NCBI RefSeq assembly: GCF_006494535.1
Contig: NZ_VHIQ01000001.1
Location: 498,736 to 562,735 of the forward strand
From: Paucihalobacter ruber
GTDB lineage: Bacteria; Bacteroidota; Bacteroidia; Flavobacteriales; Flavobacteriaceae
Direction of reading: 5' to 3'
Length of the DNA stretch: 64,000 nt
The number at the start of each line of letters is the position of its first letter. Positions within the stretch are counted from its first letter, which is position 1. The notes beneath the pieces were generated by a model. The model saw only the letters and a program-made list of their open reading frames with translations, did not search any database and was not told where the DNA came from. Shown one piece after another: positions 34,053 to 42,067 of this stretch. The position numbers were made by a program, and so were the translations under genes.

Positions 34053-34725
34053 AATAAAATTATTATTAGCTGAAGATGAAGCTGCTTTGGGACAAATCAT
34101 TAAAGAGAGTCTTGAAACACGCGATTTTGAGGTATTACTTTGTGAAAATGGAGACAAAGCCTTTGAAGCTTACAAAAAACATCAACCCGATGTGTTGGTT
34201 TTAGATGTGATGATGCCTAAAAAAGATGGTTTTACTCTGGCAAAAGATATTAGAACCATTGACCATAGCGTTCCTATTATTTTCTTAACAGCTAAATCTC
34301 AAACTGCCGATGTGGTGGAAGGTTTTTCGATTGGTGGCAACGATTATTTAAAGAAACCATTTAGCATGGAAGAGTTGATTGTGCGCGTTCATAATTTACT
34401 CGACCGTAAAAAGCATCAGCATAAAGTGGCACTGGTTACATTGGGCGACTACACCTTTGATTTTCCCAAGCAACAACTTGCTTATAAAACCGAGGCAGCT
34501 GTTCAACTTACACACAGAGAGGCCCATTTACTGTTTCATTTAATAAAAAATAAAAATCAGGTTTTAGATCGAACCATCATTCTCAATCACCTTTGGGGTA
34601 CCGACGACTTTTTTGCGGCGCGCAGTATGGATGTTTTTATTACCAAACTTCGTAAAAAACTTCAAAAAGACGAGACGATTCAAATACTAAATGTACGCGG
34701 TTACGGTTATAAATTAGTGTGCTAA
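34042..34725 (+). CDS. OmpR-family response regulator
   Basis: A 227-aa regulator. The receiver has LLAEDE, phospho-acceptor D55 in VLVLDVMMPKKDG, and the Lys of YLKKPFS. A winged-helix domain follows with LTHREAHLLFHLI and DVFITKLRKKLQKD…NVRGYGYKL. I chose the ATG at 34042, inside the last codons of the kinase gene, because it begins the receiver domain; an ATG at 34006 would add twelve unrelated residues. It would bind direct repeats at 10-11 bp spacing; the GTTAAC boxes upstream of the divergent operon fit this. Confidence 0.92.
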   Translation: MSAKIKLLLAEDEAALGQIIKESLETRDFEVLLCENGDKAFEAYKKHQPDVLVLDVMMPKKDGFTLAKDIRTIDHSVPIIFLTAKSQTADVVEGFSIGGNDYLKKPFSMEELIVRVHNLLDRKKHQHKVALVTLGDYTFDFPKQQLAYKTEAAVQLTHREAHLLFHLIKNKNQVLDRTIILNHLWGTDDFFAARSMDVFITKLRKKLQKDETIQILNVRGYGYKLVC

Positions 34726-34757
34726 ACATCTATTTATTTTTGTAATTTGTGGCTTGT

Positions 34758-35540
34758 ATGATACGATTGTTTTTTACATTTTTTATAGGAGTGGTTCCTT
34801 TGTTTGGTCAGGACACTATTGTGCCAGTTCTCCTTAAAACTGAAGCTGTAAAAGCCGAAGTGATTGGCGGCTACGACAAGTTTGACAACTTTTATTACAC
34901 CACAATAAACAACAACTTTATTAAACGCAGTAATGGTAAAGAAACAACGTTTAGTAATGTGCAATTGGGCACTATTGAAAGTGTTAATATTTTTAATCCC
35001 TTAAAAATCAATATTTTTTATAAAGACTTGAATAGTTTTATCATCTTAGATAATCGGATGGCCGATGTGTTTATCATCGATTTTAACCAATTACAACCTT
35101 TTAGAAACATCACCCATCTGTCTACCGGACCGGACAACACAGTATGGATTTTTAATACAGACAGCCAGCAACTGGAATTGTACGATTACAAGCAAAATCG
35201 CTCGAGATTTAGATCGGTACCAATTAACGGCAAGGTTCTGGATTTAAAAAGCAACTTCAACTTTTGTTGGTTACTCACTCAAAATTATCTTTATCAGTAT
35301 AATTATTTGGGTAGCATGATATCTAAAATCCCAAACAACGGCTACGAAAAAATAGCACTTTCAAAAGAGAAACTCATAGTTTTAAAACAAGGGCAATTAT
35401 ACAGAGTGACGAAAGATTTAGAGGTCATGCAACCCATTAAATCACCAAATTTGTTAATAAAACAGTTTTTTGCAACCACAGAAACCTTGTATATTTACGA
35501 TGGTGAAATTTTACACCACTACCAACTAAAATTAGACTAA
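34758..35540 (+). CDS. Conserved hypothetical exported protein, propeller-like repeats
   Basis: A 260-aa protein. Signal peptide MIRLFFTFFIGVVPLFGQ; the longer frame from a GTG at 34749 is less likely. The rest is strand-rich with repeating aromatic and Asp/Asn turns (GTIESVNIFNPLKINIFY, STGPDNTVWIFNTDSQQLELYD, NYLYQYNYLGSMIS), suggestive of a beta-propeller. No catalytic motif is visible. It lies 32 bp after the response regulator and 4 bp before the deoxynucleoside kinase gene, so it may be co-transcribed with the latter. Function not known. Confidence 0.72.
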   Translation: MIRLFFTFFIGVVPLFGQDTIVPVLLKTEAVKAEVIGGYDKFDNFYYTTINNNFIKRSNGKETTFSNVQLGTIESVNIFNPLKINIFYKDLNSFIILDNRMADVFIIDFNQLQPFRNITHLSTGPDNTVWIFNTDSQQLELYDYKQNRSRFRSVPINGKVLDLKSNFNFCWLLTQNYLYQYNYLGSMISKIPNNGYEKIALSKEKLIVLKQGQLYRVTKDLEVMQPIKSPNLLIKQFFATTETLYIYDGEILHHYQLKLD

Positions 35541-35544
35541 CATT

Positions 35545-36159
35545 ATGCATATTGCCGTAGCAGGAAACATTGGCGCCGGAAAGACAACGCTTACAAAATT
35601 TTTAGCCAAACATTACAAATGGGAAGCCCAACTTGAAGATGTAGTAGACAACCCATATCTCGATGATTTTTACAACCAAATGGAACGTTGGAGCTTTAAC
35701 CTTCAGGTTTACTTTTTGAACAGCCGTTTTCGTCAGGTATTACAAATTAGAGAAAGTGGTAAAGACATTATTCAAGACCGTACCATCTATGAAGATGCCC
35801 ATATTTTTGCACCAAACTTACATGCCATGGGTTTAATGACCAATAGAGATTTTGAAAATTATCGCTCGCTTTTTGATTTAATGGAATCTTTGGTAAAAGG
35901 CCCGGATTTATTAATTTATTTAAGAAGCTCCATTCCAAATTTAGTGTCTCAAATTCACAAACGCGGTCGCGATTACGAAAACTCCATCAGTATTGATTAT
36001 TTAAGTCGACTTAACGAACGTTACGAAGCATGGATTCACGATTACAACAAAGGCAATTTACTGATTATAGATGTGGATCGTATAGATTTTGTTGCCAACC
36101 CTGAAGATTTAGGTTTGGTCATTAATAAAATTGATGCTGAAATTAATGGGTTGTTTTAG
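35545..36159 (+). CDS. Deoxynucleoside kinase
   Basis: A 204-aa kinase with P-loop GNIGAGKTT (residues about 7-15), the substrate-site RSS…F part (FLNSRFRQ), the DRTIYEDA motif with the Asp-Arg pair, and a C-terminal LSRLNERYEAW lid helix. This is the dNK/dGK-dAK fold. It phosphorylates deoxynucleosides with ATP in the cytosol in purine or pyrimidine salvage; specificity cannot be assigned by eye. Length is normal. The gene follows the propeller-like protein gene by 4 bp. Confidence 0.9.
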   Translation: MHIAVAGNIGAGKTTLTKFLAKHYKWEAQLEDVVDNPYLDDFYNQMERWSFNLQVYFLNSRFRQVLQIRESGKDIIQDRTIYEDAHIFAPNLHAMGLMTNRDFENYRSLFDLMESLVKGPDLLIYLRSSIPNLVSQIHKRGRDYENSISIDYLSRLNERYEAWIHDYNKGNLLIIDVDRIDFVANPEDLGLVINKIDAEINGLF

Positions 36160-36415
36160 ACCATAACAATTCCACTAATTTTTATCCATAGACACCTATA
36201 AAACTCAATAAACTTCAACCGTAAAACCTATCGCTGAATTGATGGGTTTTATTCTTCAGGTATTTGATGGTGCACTTTTTGTCGGAATAGTTAAATCTCC
36301 TATAAACGTTAATCTTTCTTTAAAAAACACCCAACTCGATTGTTGGTGTTGGCTTCCATAGTAATGATTTATTACTTTAGTAGCTTTAATGATCAAATCA
36401 CCAACTTCACATCGC

Positions 36416-38941
36416 ATGAAAAAAACTATTTTTGTTTCCTTTTTAGGGCTATTAATGTTGATGGCCCATTCGCAAGACAAACCCAACAACACACCAACAC
36501 CAAACTACCGTGCAGCAGCAAAATTTTCGCCAACTAATCTTGCCAAACTGGTTCATTCTACTTCAGTGAATCCACATTGGTTAAAAAATGGTAATCGTTT
36601 TTGGTACCAGTACAAAACCACCGAAGGTTCTAAATATTACCTGGTAGACGCCGATAAACGAACCAAAACCGAATTATTCGACAACGAAAAAATGGCCCGA
36701 TGGCTTACTGAAATCACCAAAGATCCCTACGACGCCCAACACCTGCCACGTTTCGATTTTAAATTTGTAAAAAACGAAACCGCTATTCAATTTAGAGTTA
36801 CCTCAACAGAAAAAGTTGAAGTTACAGAAGATGAAGACGAAAAAACTACGGTTGAAACCGATTCTACCAAAACCAAAAAGAAACCCAAAAAACCCAAAAT
36901 GGAAAACAAAGTATACCATTTTGAATACCAATTGGGCAGTAACTCGCTCACACTTCTAGACAACAAAAAGAAAGACAAAGAAGACTGGAAAAAATGGGCC
37001 AACATAGCTCCCGACAGTTCTATTGTTCTGTTTTCAAAACATCACAATTTATATTGGATGGATAAAGAAAACTTCCTGAAGGCCGTAAAAAATGAAAAAG
37101 ACACCACCATTGTTGAAAATCAATGGACCACAGATGGTGAGGAACACTATTCCTACGGTGGTAGCAGTGGTCGCGGCGAAACCAATGAGAGTAAAATTAA
37201 AGAAAAAGATGACCGAAAAAGTATTTATGGCTTGTGGTCGCACGACTCGAAAAAGTTCGTCTTTCAAAAATCTGATTCTAGACACATTAAAGATTTATGG
37301 GTAATCAATACCACTTCAGACAAACGTCCAACTCTAGAAACTTACAAATACCATATGCCGGGCGAAGATGAATTTTATAAGTATGAAATGATTGTATTTG
37401 ATATCCCAACAAAAGGGATGACCAAAGTTGCCCTTGACACCACCAAACAGCAGAGTATACAGGTGTATCGCGAGCCTATTAAAAACTCCGATCGCGACGA
37501 CGATTTTAAACCGGCATTATTACTATCTAAAAAAGGCGATATCTATTTCAATACCATTAGTCGAGATCGCAAAAAATTAGATATATGTGTTGCCGATATG
37601 AATACCGGTGAAGTTAAAACGCTTATAGAAGAACGCTTTAATACTTATATTGAAACACGCCCCTTAGTATTATTCAACAACGAAACCGAGATGCTGCACT
37701 GGGCCGAGCGCGATGGTTGGGCACATTATTATTTGTACGACACAAAAGGCAATCTGAAAAATCAAATTACCAAAGGTTCCTTTCATGTTGAAAGCGCCAT
37801 TGGTGTAGATGAAAAAACCAGAACACTCTATTTTACCGCGCACGGTATCCCGAAAGATCAAGACCCCTATTACGAGCAGTTGTATAAAATTAATTTGAAT
37901 GGCAGTGGTCTGAAATCGCTTAATCCCGGTGATTTCAGCACCAATACCAGTATGGCAGACTCCAATATGTTTTTTGTGAGCAATTACTCTAGAGTAAATA
38001 CCGTTCCGAAATCTGAATTGAGAAATAGCTCAGGTAATGTGGTCATGCAGCTGGAAGAAGCCGATTTATCGCAATTGATGGCAGCGGGATATCAATTTCC
38101 GGAACCTTTTAAAATGAAAGCCGATGATGGTATCACCGATATTTATGGTGTGATGTATAAACCTTTTGACTTTGATGAAACACTAAAATATCCTTTATTA
38201 CAATATGTATATCCGGGTCCGCAAACCGAGGCAGTTAACAAATCCTTTTCTTTAGGAATGGACAGGTTAGACAGAATGGCGCAGGTTGGATTTATAGTAG
38301 TGACATTAGGTAACCGAGGCGGTCATCCCGACCGTTCTAAGTGGTATCACAATTACGGTTACGGCAATTTGCGCGATTACGGTCTTGCCGATAAGCGTCA
38401 CGTAGCCGAGCAATTGGCCGACGCCTATAATTTTATCGATATTGAAAAGGTTGGAATTTACGGGCATTCGGGTGGCGGATTTATGTCTACCGCTGCTATG
38501 CTGGTTTATCCCGACTTTTTTAAAGCTGCCGTGTCGTCTGCCGGAAATCACGACAATACCATCTACAACAGCTGGTGGAGTGAAACACACCATGGTGTTC
38601 AAGAGGAAATAGACGACAATGGTAATGTAAAATACAAGTATATGATTGACACCAACCAATCGCTGGCCAAAAATCTTAAAGGTAAATTAATGCTCATCAC
38701 AGGCGATGTAGATAACAATGTTCATCCCGGCGGCACCATTCGCATGGCTGAAGCCTTGATAAAAGCCAATAAAAGATTTGATTTTATGCTCATGCCCGGG
38801 CAGCGTCATGGCTTTGGCAACATGACCGAATATTCCTTCTGGTTAAGAGCCGATCATTTTAGTAAACACCTGCTGGGCCATGAAATTGAAGAAGTCGACA
38901 TCACCGAAATGAATAGAGACACACCCAAAACAAAAGGATAA
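36416..38941 (+). CDS. S9 family peptidase (dipeptidyl-peptidase IV type)
   Basis: An 841-aa secreted peptidase. The ATG at 36416 opens a signal peptide (MKKTIFVSFLGLLMLMAHSQ); the longer frame only adds a non-signal prefix. An N-terminal beta-propeller includes a Lys/Glu-rich insert (residues about 135-170, KTKKKPKKPK). The C-terminal hydrolase domain has S685 in GHSGGG, D766 in DVDNNVH and H798 in QRHGFG. A classical DPP-IV Glu pair was not located by eye, so exact dipeptide specificity is open. It acts in the periplasm or outside the cell on proline-type peptides. A strong terminator follows. Confidence 0.9.
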   Translation: MKKTIFVSFLGLLMLMAHSQDKPNNTPTPNYRAAAKFSPTNLAKLVHSTSVNPHWLKNGNRFWYQYKTTEGSKYYLVDADKRTKTELFDNEKMARWLTEITKDPYDAQHLPRFDFKFVKNETAIQFRVTSTEKVEVTEDEDEKTTVETDSTKTKKKPKKPKMENKVYHFEYQLGSNSLTLLDNKKKDKEDWKKWANIAPDSSIVLFSKHHNLYWMDKENFLKAVKNEKDTTIVENQWTTDGEEHYSYGGSSGRGETNESKIKEKDDRKSIYGLWSHDSKKFVFQKSDSRHIKDLWVINTTSDKRPTLETYKYHMPGEDEFYKYEMIVFDIPTKGMTKVALDTTKQQSIQVYREPIKNSDRDDDFKPALLLSKKGDIYFNTISRDRKKLDICVADMNTGEVKTLIEERFNTYIETRPLVLFNNETEMLHWAERDGWAHYYLYDTKGNLKNQITKGSFHVESAIGVDEKTRTLYFTAHGIPKDQDPYYEQLYKINLNGSGLKSLNPGDFSTNTSMADSNMFFVSNYSRVNTVPKSELRNSSGNVVMQLEEADLSQLMAAGYQFPEPFKMKADDGITDIYGVMYKPFDFDETLKYPLLQYVYPGPQTEAVNKSFSLGMDRLDRMAQVGFIVVTLGNRGGHPDRSKWYHNYGYGNLRDYGLADKRHVAEQLADAYNFIDIEKVGIYGHSGGGFMSTAAMLVYPDFFKAAVSSAGNHDNTIYNSWWSETHHGVQEEIDDNGNVKYKYMIDTNQSLAKNLKGKLMLITGDVDNNVHPGGTIRMAEALIKANKRFDFMLMPGQRHGFGNMTEYSFWLRADHFSKHLLGHEIEEVDITEMNRDTPKTKG

Positions 38942-38960
38942 TATTTATTGATAAGACACA

Positions 38961-38987
38961 AAAAAACCCGCAAAAGCGGGTTTTTTT
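38961..38987 (+). terminator. Rho-independent terminator (both directions)
   Basis: ACCCGC, loop AAAA, GCGGGT, with A-run before and seven T after. It serves the S9 peptidase gene and, in the other direction, the end of the pyrophosphatase gene. Confidence 0.88.
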
Positions 38988-39005
38988 ATTACTTTAAATT
39001 TAAAG

Positions 39006-41393
39006 TTATATTTTCTCAATAATCACTTCGTTGATGATTACCTGTCTGTTTTCATCAATTTTCAGGGTAGATTCAAAAACCTTAATAGCCTCGTTTACCT
39101 CAGCTTCAGTACCTTCAAATTCTTTAATCTCATCGCTTACAATACCGTCTTCAATAACGGAATAATTAACCGTGGCTTTTGCAAAGTCATTTTCAACTAC
39201 CATTTCAACTTCAACATTATTGCCAGCCACACTATTTATTTCAGAATGATGACCTAATATAGGCGCAATAACCAAACCTACTAAACAAGTTAATTTGATT
39301 AAAATATTCATTGAAGGGCCTGATGTATCTTTAAATGGATCACCAACCGTATCACCTGTTACGGCAGCTTTGTGCGCCTCACTTCCTTTGTATTCCATTT
39401 TTCCGTTGATTTCAACGCCTGCTTCAAATGATTTTTTGGCATTATCCCAGGCACCACCGGCATTATTTTGAAAAATAGCCCACATTACACCACTAACACA
39501 AACACCGGCCATATAACCACCAAGTGGTTCAGCACCAAATAAAAATCCGATAATAATAGGCGTAATAATAGTGATTAATCCGGGTAAAAGCATTTCTCTT
39601 AAGGCGGCTTGTGTAGAAATATCCACACATTTGGCGTATTCAGGTTTTCCGGTACCTTCTAAAATTCCGGGGATTTCTCTAAACTGTCTTCTCACCTCCT
39701 GTACCATCTCCATAGCAGCTTTACCTACCGATTGCATGGCCAAAGCTGAAAATACCACCGGTATCATTCCACCAACAAATAGCATGGCTAATACATCGGC
39801 TTTAAAAATGTTTATACCGTCAATTCCTGTAAAAGTTACATAAGCCGCGAATAAGGCCAGAGCCGTTAAAGCCGCAGATGCAATAGCAAAACCTTTACCA
39901 ACTGCAGCTGTGGTATTACCAACAGAATCTAATATATCGGTGCGTTCTCTAACTTCAGGATCTAGTTCGCTCATTTCGGCAACACCACCTGCATTATCGG
40001 CAATAGGTCCAAAAGCATCAATGGCCAATTGCATAGCCGTTGTGGCCATCATAGCAGAGGCTGCCAGTGCCACGCCGTAAAAACCGGCTAAGGTATACGA
40101 ACCAAAAATAGCAGCAGCAAACAAAATAACCGATGCGAAGGTAGATTTCATACCAACGGCCAAACCGGCAATGATGTTAGTTGCAGCACCGGTTGAACTA
40201 TTTTTTACAATATTTAAAACCGGCTTTTTACCCAAACTGGTGTAATAAGCAGTAACCATTGAGATTAACGCACCAACCGCCAAGCCAATGGTAGCGGCAT
40301 AAAATACATGTCTGGATGGAATAGATTTAACCCCTTCACCAAAAAAGGTCATGTCCATTTGCATTGGTAACATCCATTTAATTAAAAACCAGCTGGCAAC
40401 CCATGTTAAACCGATAGCTGCCCAGTTACCTGTATCTAAAGCTTTTTGAACTTGCGGTTCTCTAGCATCATTACTTGTTATATTCACCAAAAACGTTCCT
40501 AAAATGGAGGCCAATACGCCAACACCGGCAATCACCAATGGTAATAAAATCGGACCCATATTATTAAAGGCGTCTGTAAATTGTGTGGTAGCAGACATAT
40601 CTTTAATAAGGTAATTACCCAACACCATCGCTGCTAAAACCGTGGCCACATAACTACCAAATAAATCGGCACCCATACCGGCAACATCACCTACGTTATC
40701 ACCAACATTATCGGCAATGGTAGCTGGGTTTCTAGGATCATCCTCAGGAATACCAGCTTCAACTTTACCCACCAAATCCGCACCAACATCGGCTGCTTTG
40801 GTATAGATACCGCCACCAACACGCGCAAATAGAGCGATTGATTCAGCACCAAGAGAAAATCCTGCTAAGGCTTCCAATACCATGGTCATATTATCATAGA
40901 AACTACCGTCCTGACTCATGAACTGACCTAAAAAAAACAAAAACAACAAACTTAAACCTAATACGGCCAAACCTGCAACGCCAAGACCCATCACAGTGCC
41001 ACCACCAAACGATACCTTCAAGGCTTGTGGCAGACTTGTTTTGGCAGCTTCTGCTGTTCTAGTATTTGCGTCTGTAGCAATTCTCATACCTATATTACCG
41101 GCCAAAGCTGAAAAGAATGCACCAATAACGAATGCAGGAACAATCATCCAACTGGTTGCAGGAACCATATAAGAAATTCCAAATAATGCGACTGATGCAA
41201 CAATAACAAACACAACCAAAATTCTATATTCAGCATCCAAAAATGCCAATGCACCTTCTTTAATAGCTTTTGAGATTTGTTGCATTTTTTCGCTGCCGGG
41301 ATTTTGTTTCCTAACCCAGGTCATTTTGATGTACATAAAAACTAGTCCAAGGATTGCCAAGGCTATTGGCAGAAAAATTATATTAGATTCCAT
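39006..41393 (-). CDS. hppA: Membrane ion-translocating pyrophosphatase
   Basis: A 795-aa polytopic protein of about 16 spans. The pyrophosphate site appears as DVGADLVGK…[32 protein letters not shown]. The motif [13 protein letters not shown] has Ala where K+-independent enzymes have Lys, so a K+-dependent enzyme is likely; H+ or Na+ as coupling ion is not decided. It hydrolyses pyrophosphate and pumps cations across the inner membrane. Odd: about 80 residues follow the last span ([21 protein letters not shown]…), an acidic extension. The soluble pyrophosphatase gene lies directly upstream, with a terminator and a separate -7 element between. Confidence 0.95.
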   Translation of the reverse strand: MESNIIFLPIALAILGLVFMYIKMTWVRKQNPGSEKMQQISKAIKEGALAFLDAEYRILVVFVIVASVALFGISYMVPATSWMIVPAFVIGAFFSALAGNIGMRIATDANTRTAEAAKTSLPQALKVSFGGGTVMGLGVAGLAVLGLSLLFLFFLGQFMSQDGSFYDNMTMVLEALAGFSLGAESIALFARVGGGIYTKAADVGADLVGKVEAGIPEDDPRNPATIADNVGDNVGDVAGMGADLFGSYVATVLAAMVLGNYLIKDMSATTQFTDAFNNMGPILLPLVIAGVGVLASILGTFLVNITSNDAREPQVQKALDTGNWAAIGLTWVASWFLIKWMLPMQMDMTFFGEGVKSIPSRHVFYAATIGLAVGALISMVTAYYTSLGKKPVLNIVKNSSTGAATNIIAGLAVGMKSTFASVILFAAAIFGSYTLAGFYGVALAASAMMATTAMQLAIDAFGPIADNAGGVAEMSELDPEVRERTDILDSVGNTTAAVGKGFAIASAALTALALFAAYVTFTGIDGINIFKADVLAMLFVGGMIPVVFSALAMQSVGKAAMEMVQEVRRQFREIPGILEGTGKPEYAKCVDISTQAALREMLLPGLITIITPIIIGFLFGAEPLGGYMAGVCVSGVMWAIFQNNAGGAWDNAKKSFEAGVEINGKMEYKGSEAHKAAVTGDTVGDPFKDTSGPSMNILIKLTCLVGLVIAPILGHHSEINSVAGNNVEVEMVVENDFAKATVNYSVIEDGIVSDEIKEFEGTEAEVNEAIKVFESTLKIDENRQVIINEVIIEKI

Positions 41394-41419
41394 ATAAAAT
41401 TGATTTGTTAATTGCTCGG

Positions 41420-41427
41420 CAAAAGTA
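41420..41427 (-). promoter_or_regulatory. Candidate -7 element of hppA
   Basis: TACTTTTG on the minus strand matches TAnnTTTG, 26 bases before the start codon. No good -33 partner is seen at the right distance. Confidence 0.4.
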
Positions 41428-41446
41428 GTAAAATGAATGATAATAG

Positions 41447-41480
41447 AAAAACCCTTTTCTGCCGTAGCAAAAAGGGTTTT
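41447..41480 (-). terminator. Rho-independent terminator between ppa and hppA
   Basis: AAAACCCTTTT and AAAAAGGGTTTT form a long stem, 21 bases past the ppa stop on the minus strand. It would separate ppa transcription from hppA. Confidence 0.75.
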
Positions 41481-41501
41481 ATTTTGTTGTTTTACAGTTG
41501 T

Positions 41502-42026
41502 TTAAATTGAAAAAGCCGATGTTTTCTTCAAACCGTTATCAACGTAGCGCTTAACACAAGCATGTAAAATTTCCACAGCTTCGTTCACATCTCCCCAGCC
41601 ACCAACGTCAACTTTCTTCTTTTCCAAGTCTTTGTAAACCTGAAAAAAGTGCTCGATTTCTTTCATTAGATGCGGATTCATTTCAGATAAATCGTTTAGA
41701 TTATTCCAAATGGGGTCGGACATCGGTACACAGATGATCTTTTCATCAGGACCTTTTTCGTCGGTCATATGAAAAACGCCTATTGGCTTCACTTCCATTA
41801 CACACATCGGGAAAGTAGGTTCTGATCCAAGAACTAACACATCTAAAGGATCGCCGTCTAATGCTAAGGTTTCAGGGATAAAACCGTAATCGGCCGGATA
41901 CATCATAGATGAGAATAACATCCTGTCGAATCTAATTTTCTTCAATTTAAAATCGTATTCATACTTATTACGGCTGCCTTTTGGTATTTCAATTAAAACA
42001 TCAAAGGTTGGAGTGTCGTTTGTCAT
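41502..42026 (-). CDS. ppa: Inorganic pyrophosphatase (soluble, family I)
   Basis: A 174-aa enzyme with the family I active site. IEIPKGSRNKYEYD, YPADYGFIPET, and DGDPLDVLVL (Asp triad for Mg2+), then KDLEKKKVDVGGWGD. It hydrolyses pyrophosphate in the cytosol, pulling biosynthetic reactions forward. Length is normal. It is divergent from nothing nearby; the DUF5686 gene lies upstream on the same strand and hppA downstream. Having both the soluble and the membrane enzyme side by side is notable. A -7 element TATCTTTG lies at 42046-42053. Confidence 0.96.
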   Translation of the reverse strand: MTNDTPTFDVLIEIPKGSRNKYEYDFKLKKIRFDRMLFSSMMYPADYGFIPETLALDGDPLDVLVLGSEPTFPMCVMEVKPIGVFHMTDEKGPDEKIICVPMSDPIWNNLNDLSEMNPHLMKEIEHFFQVYKDLEKKKVDVGGWGDVNEAVEILHACVKRYVDNGLKKTSAFSI

Positions 42027-42045
42027 TTTATTATTATTTAGAGTG

Positions 42046-42053
42046 CAAAGATA
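42046..42053 (-). promoter_or_regulatory. Candidate -7 element of ppa
   Basis: TATCTTTG on the minus strand, an exact TAnnTTTG, 19 bases before the ppa start. The -33 region lies in the end of the upstream gene and has no clear TTG. Confidence 0.42.
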
Positions 42054-42067
42054 CTGAATTAATTAGG

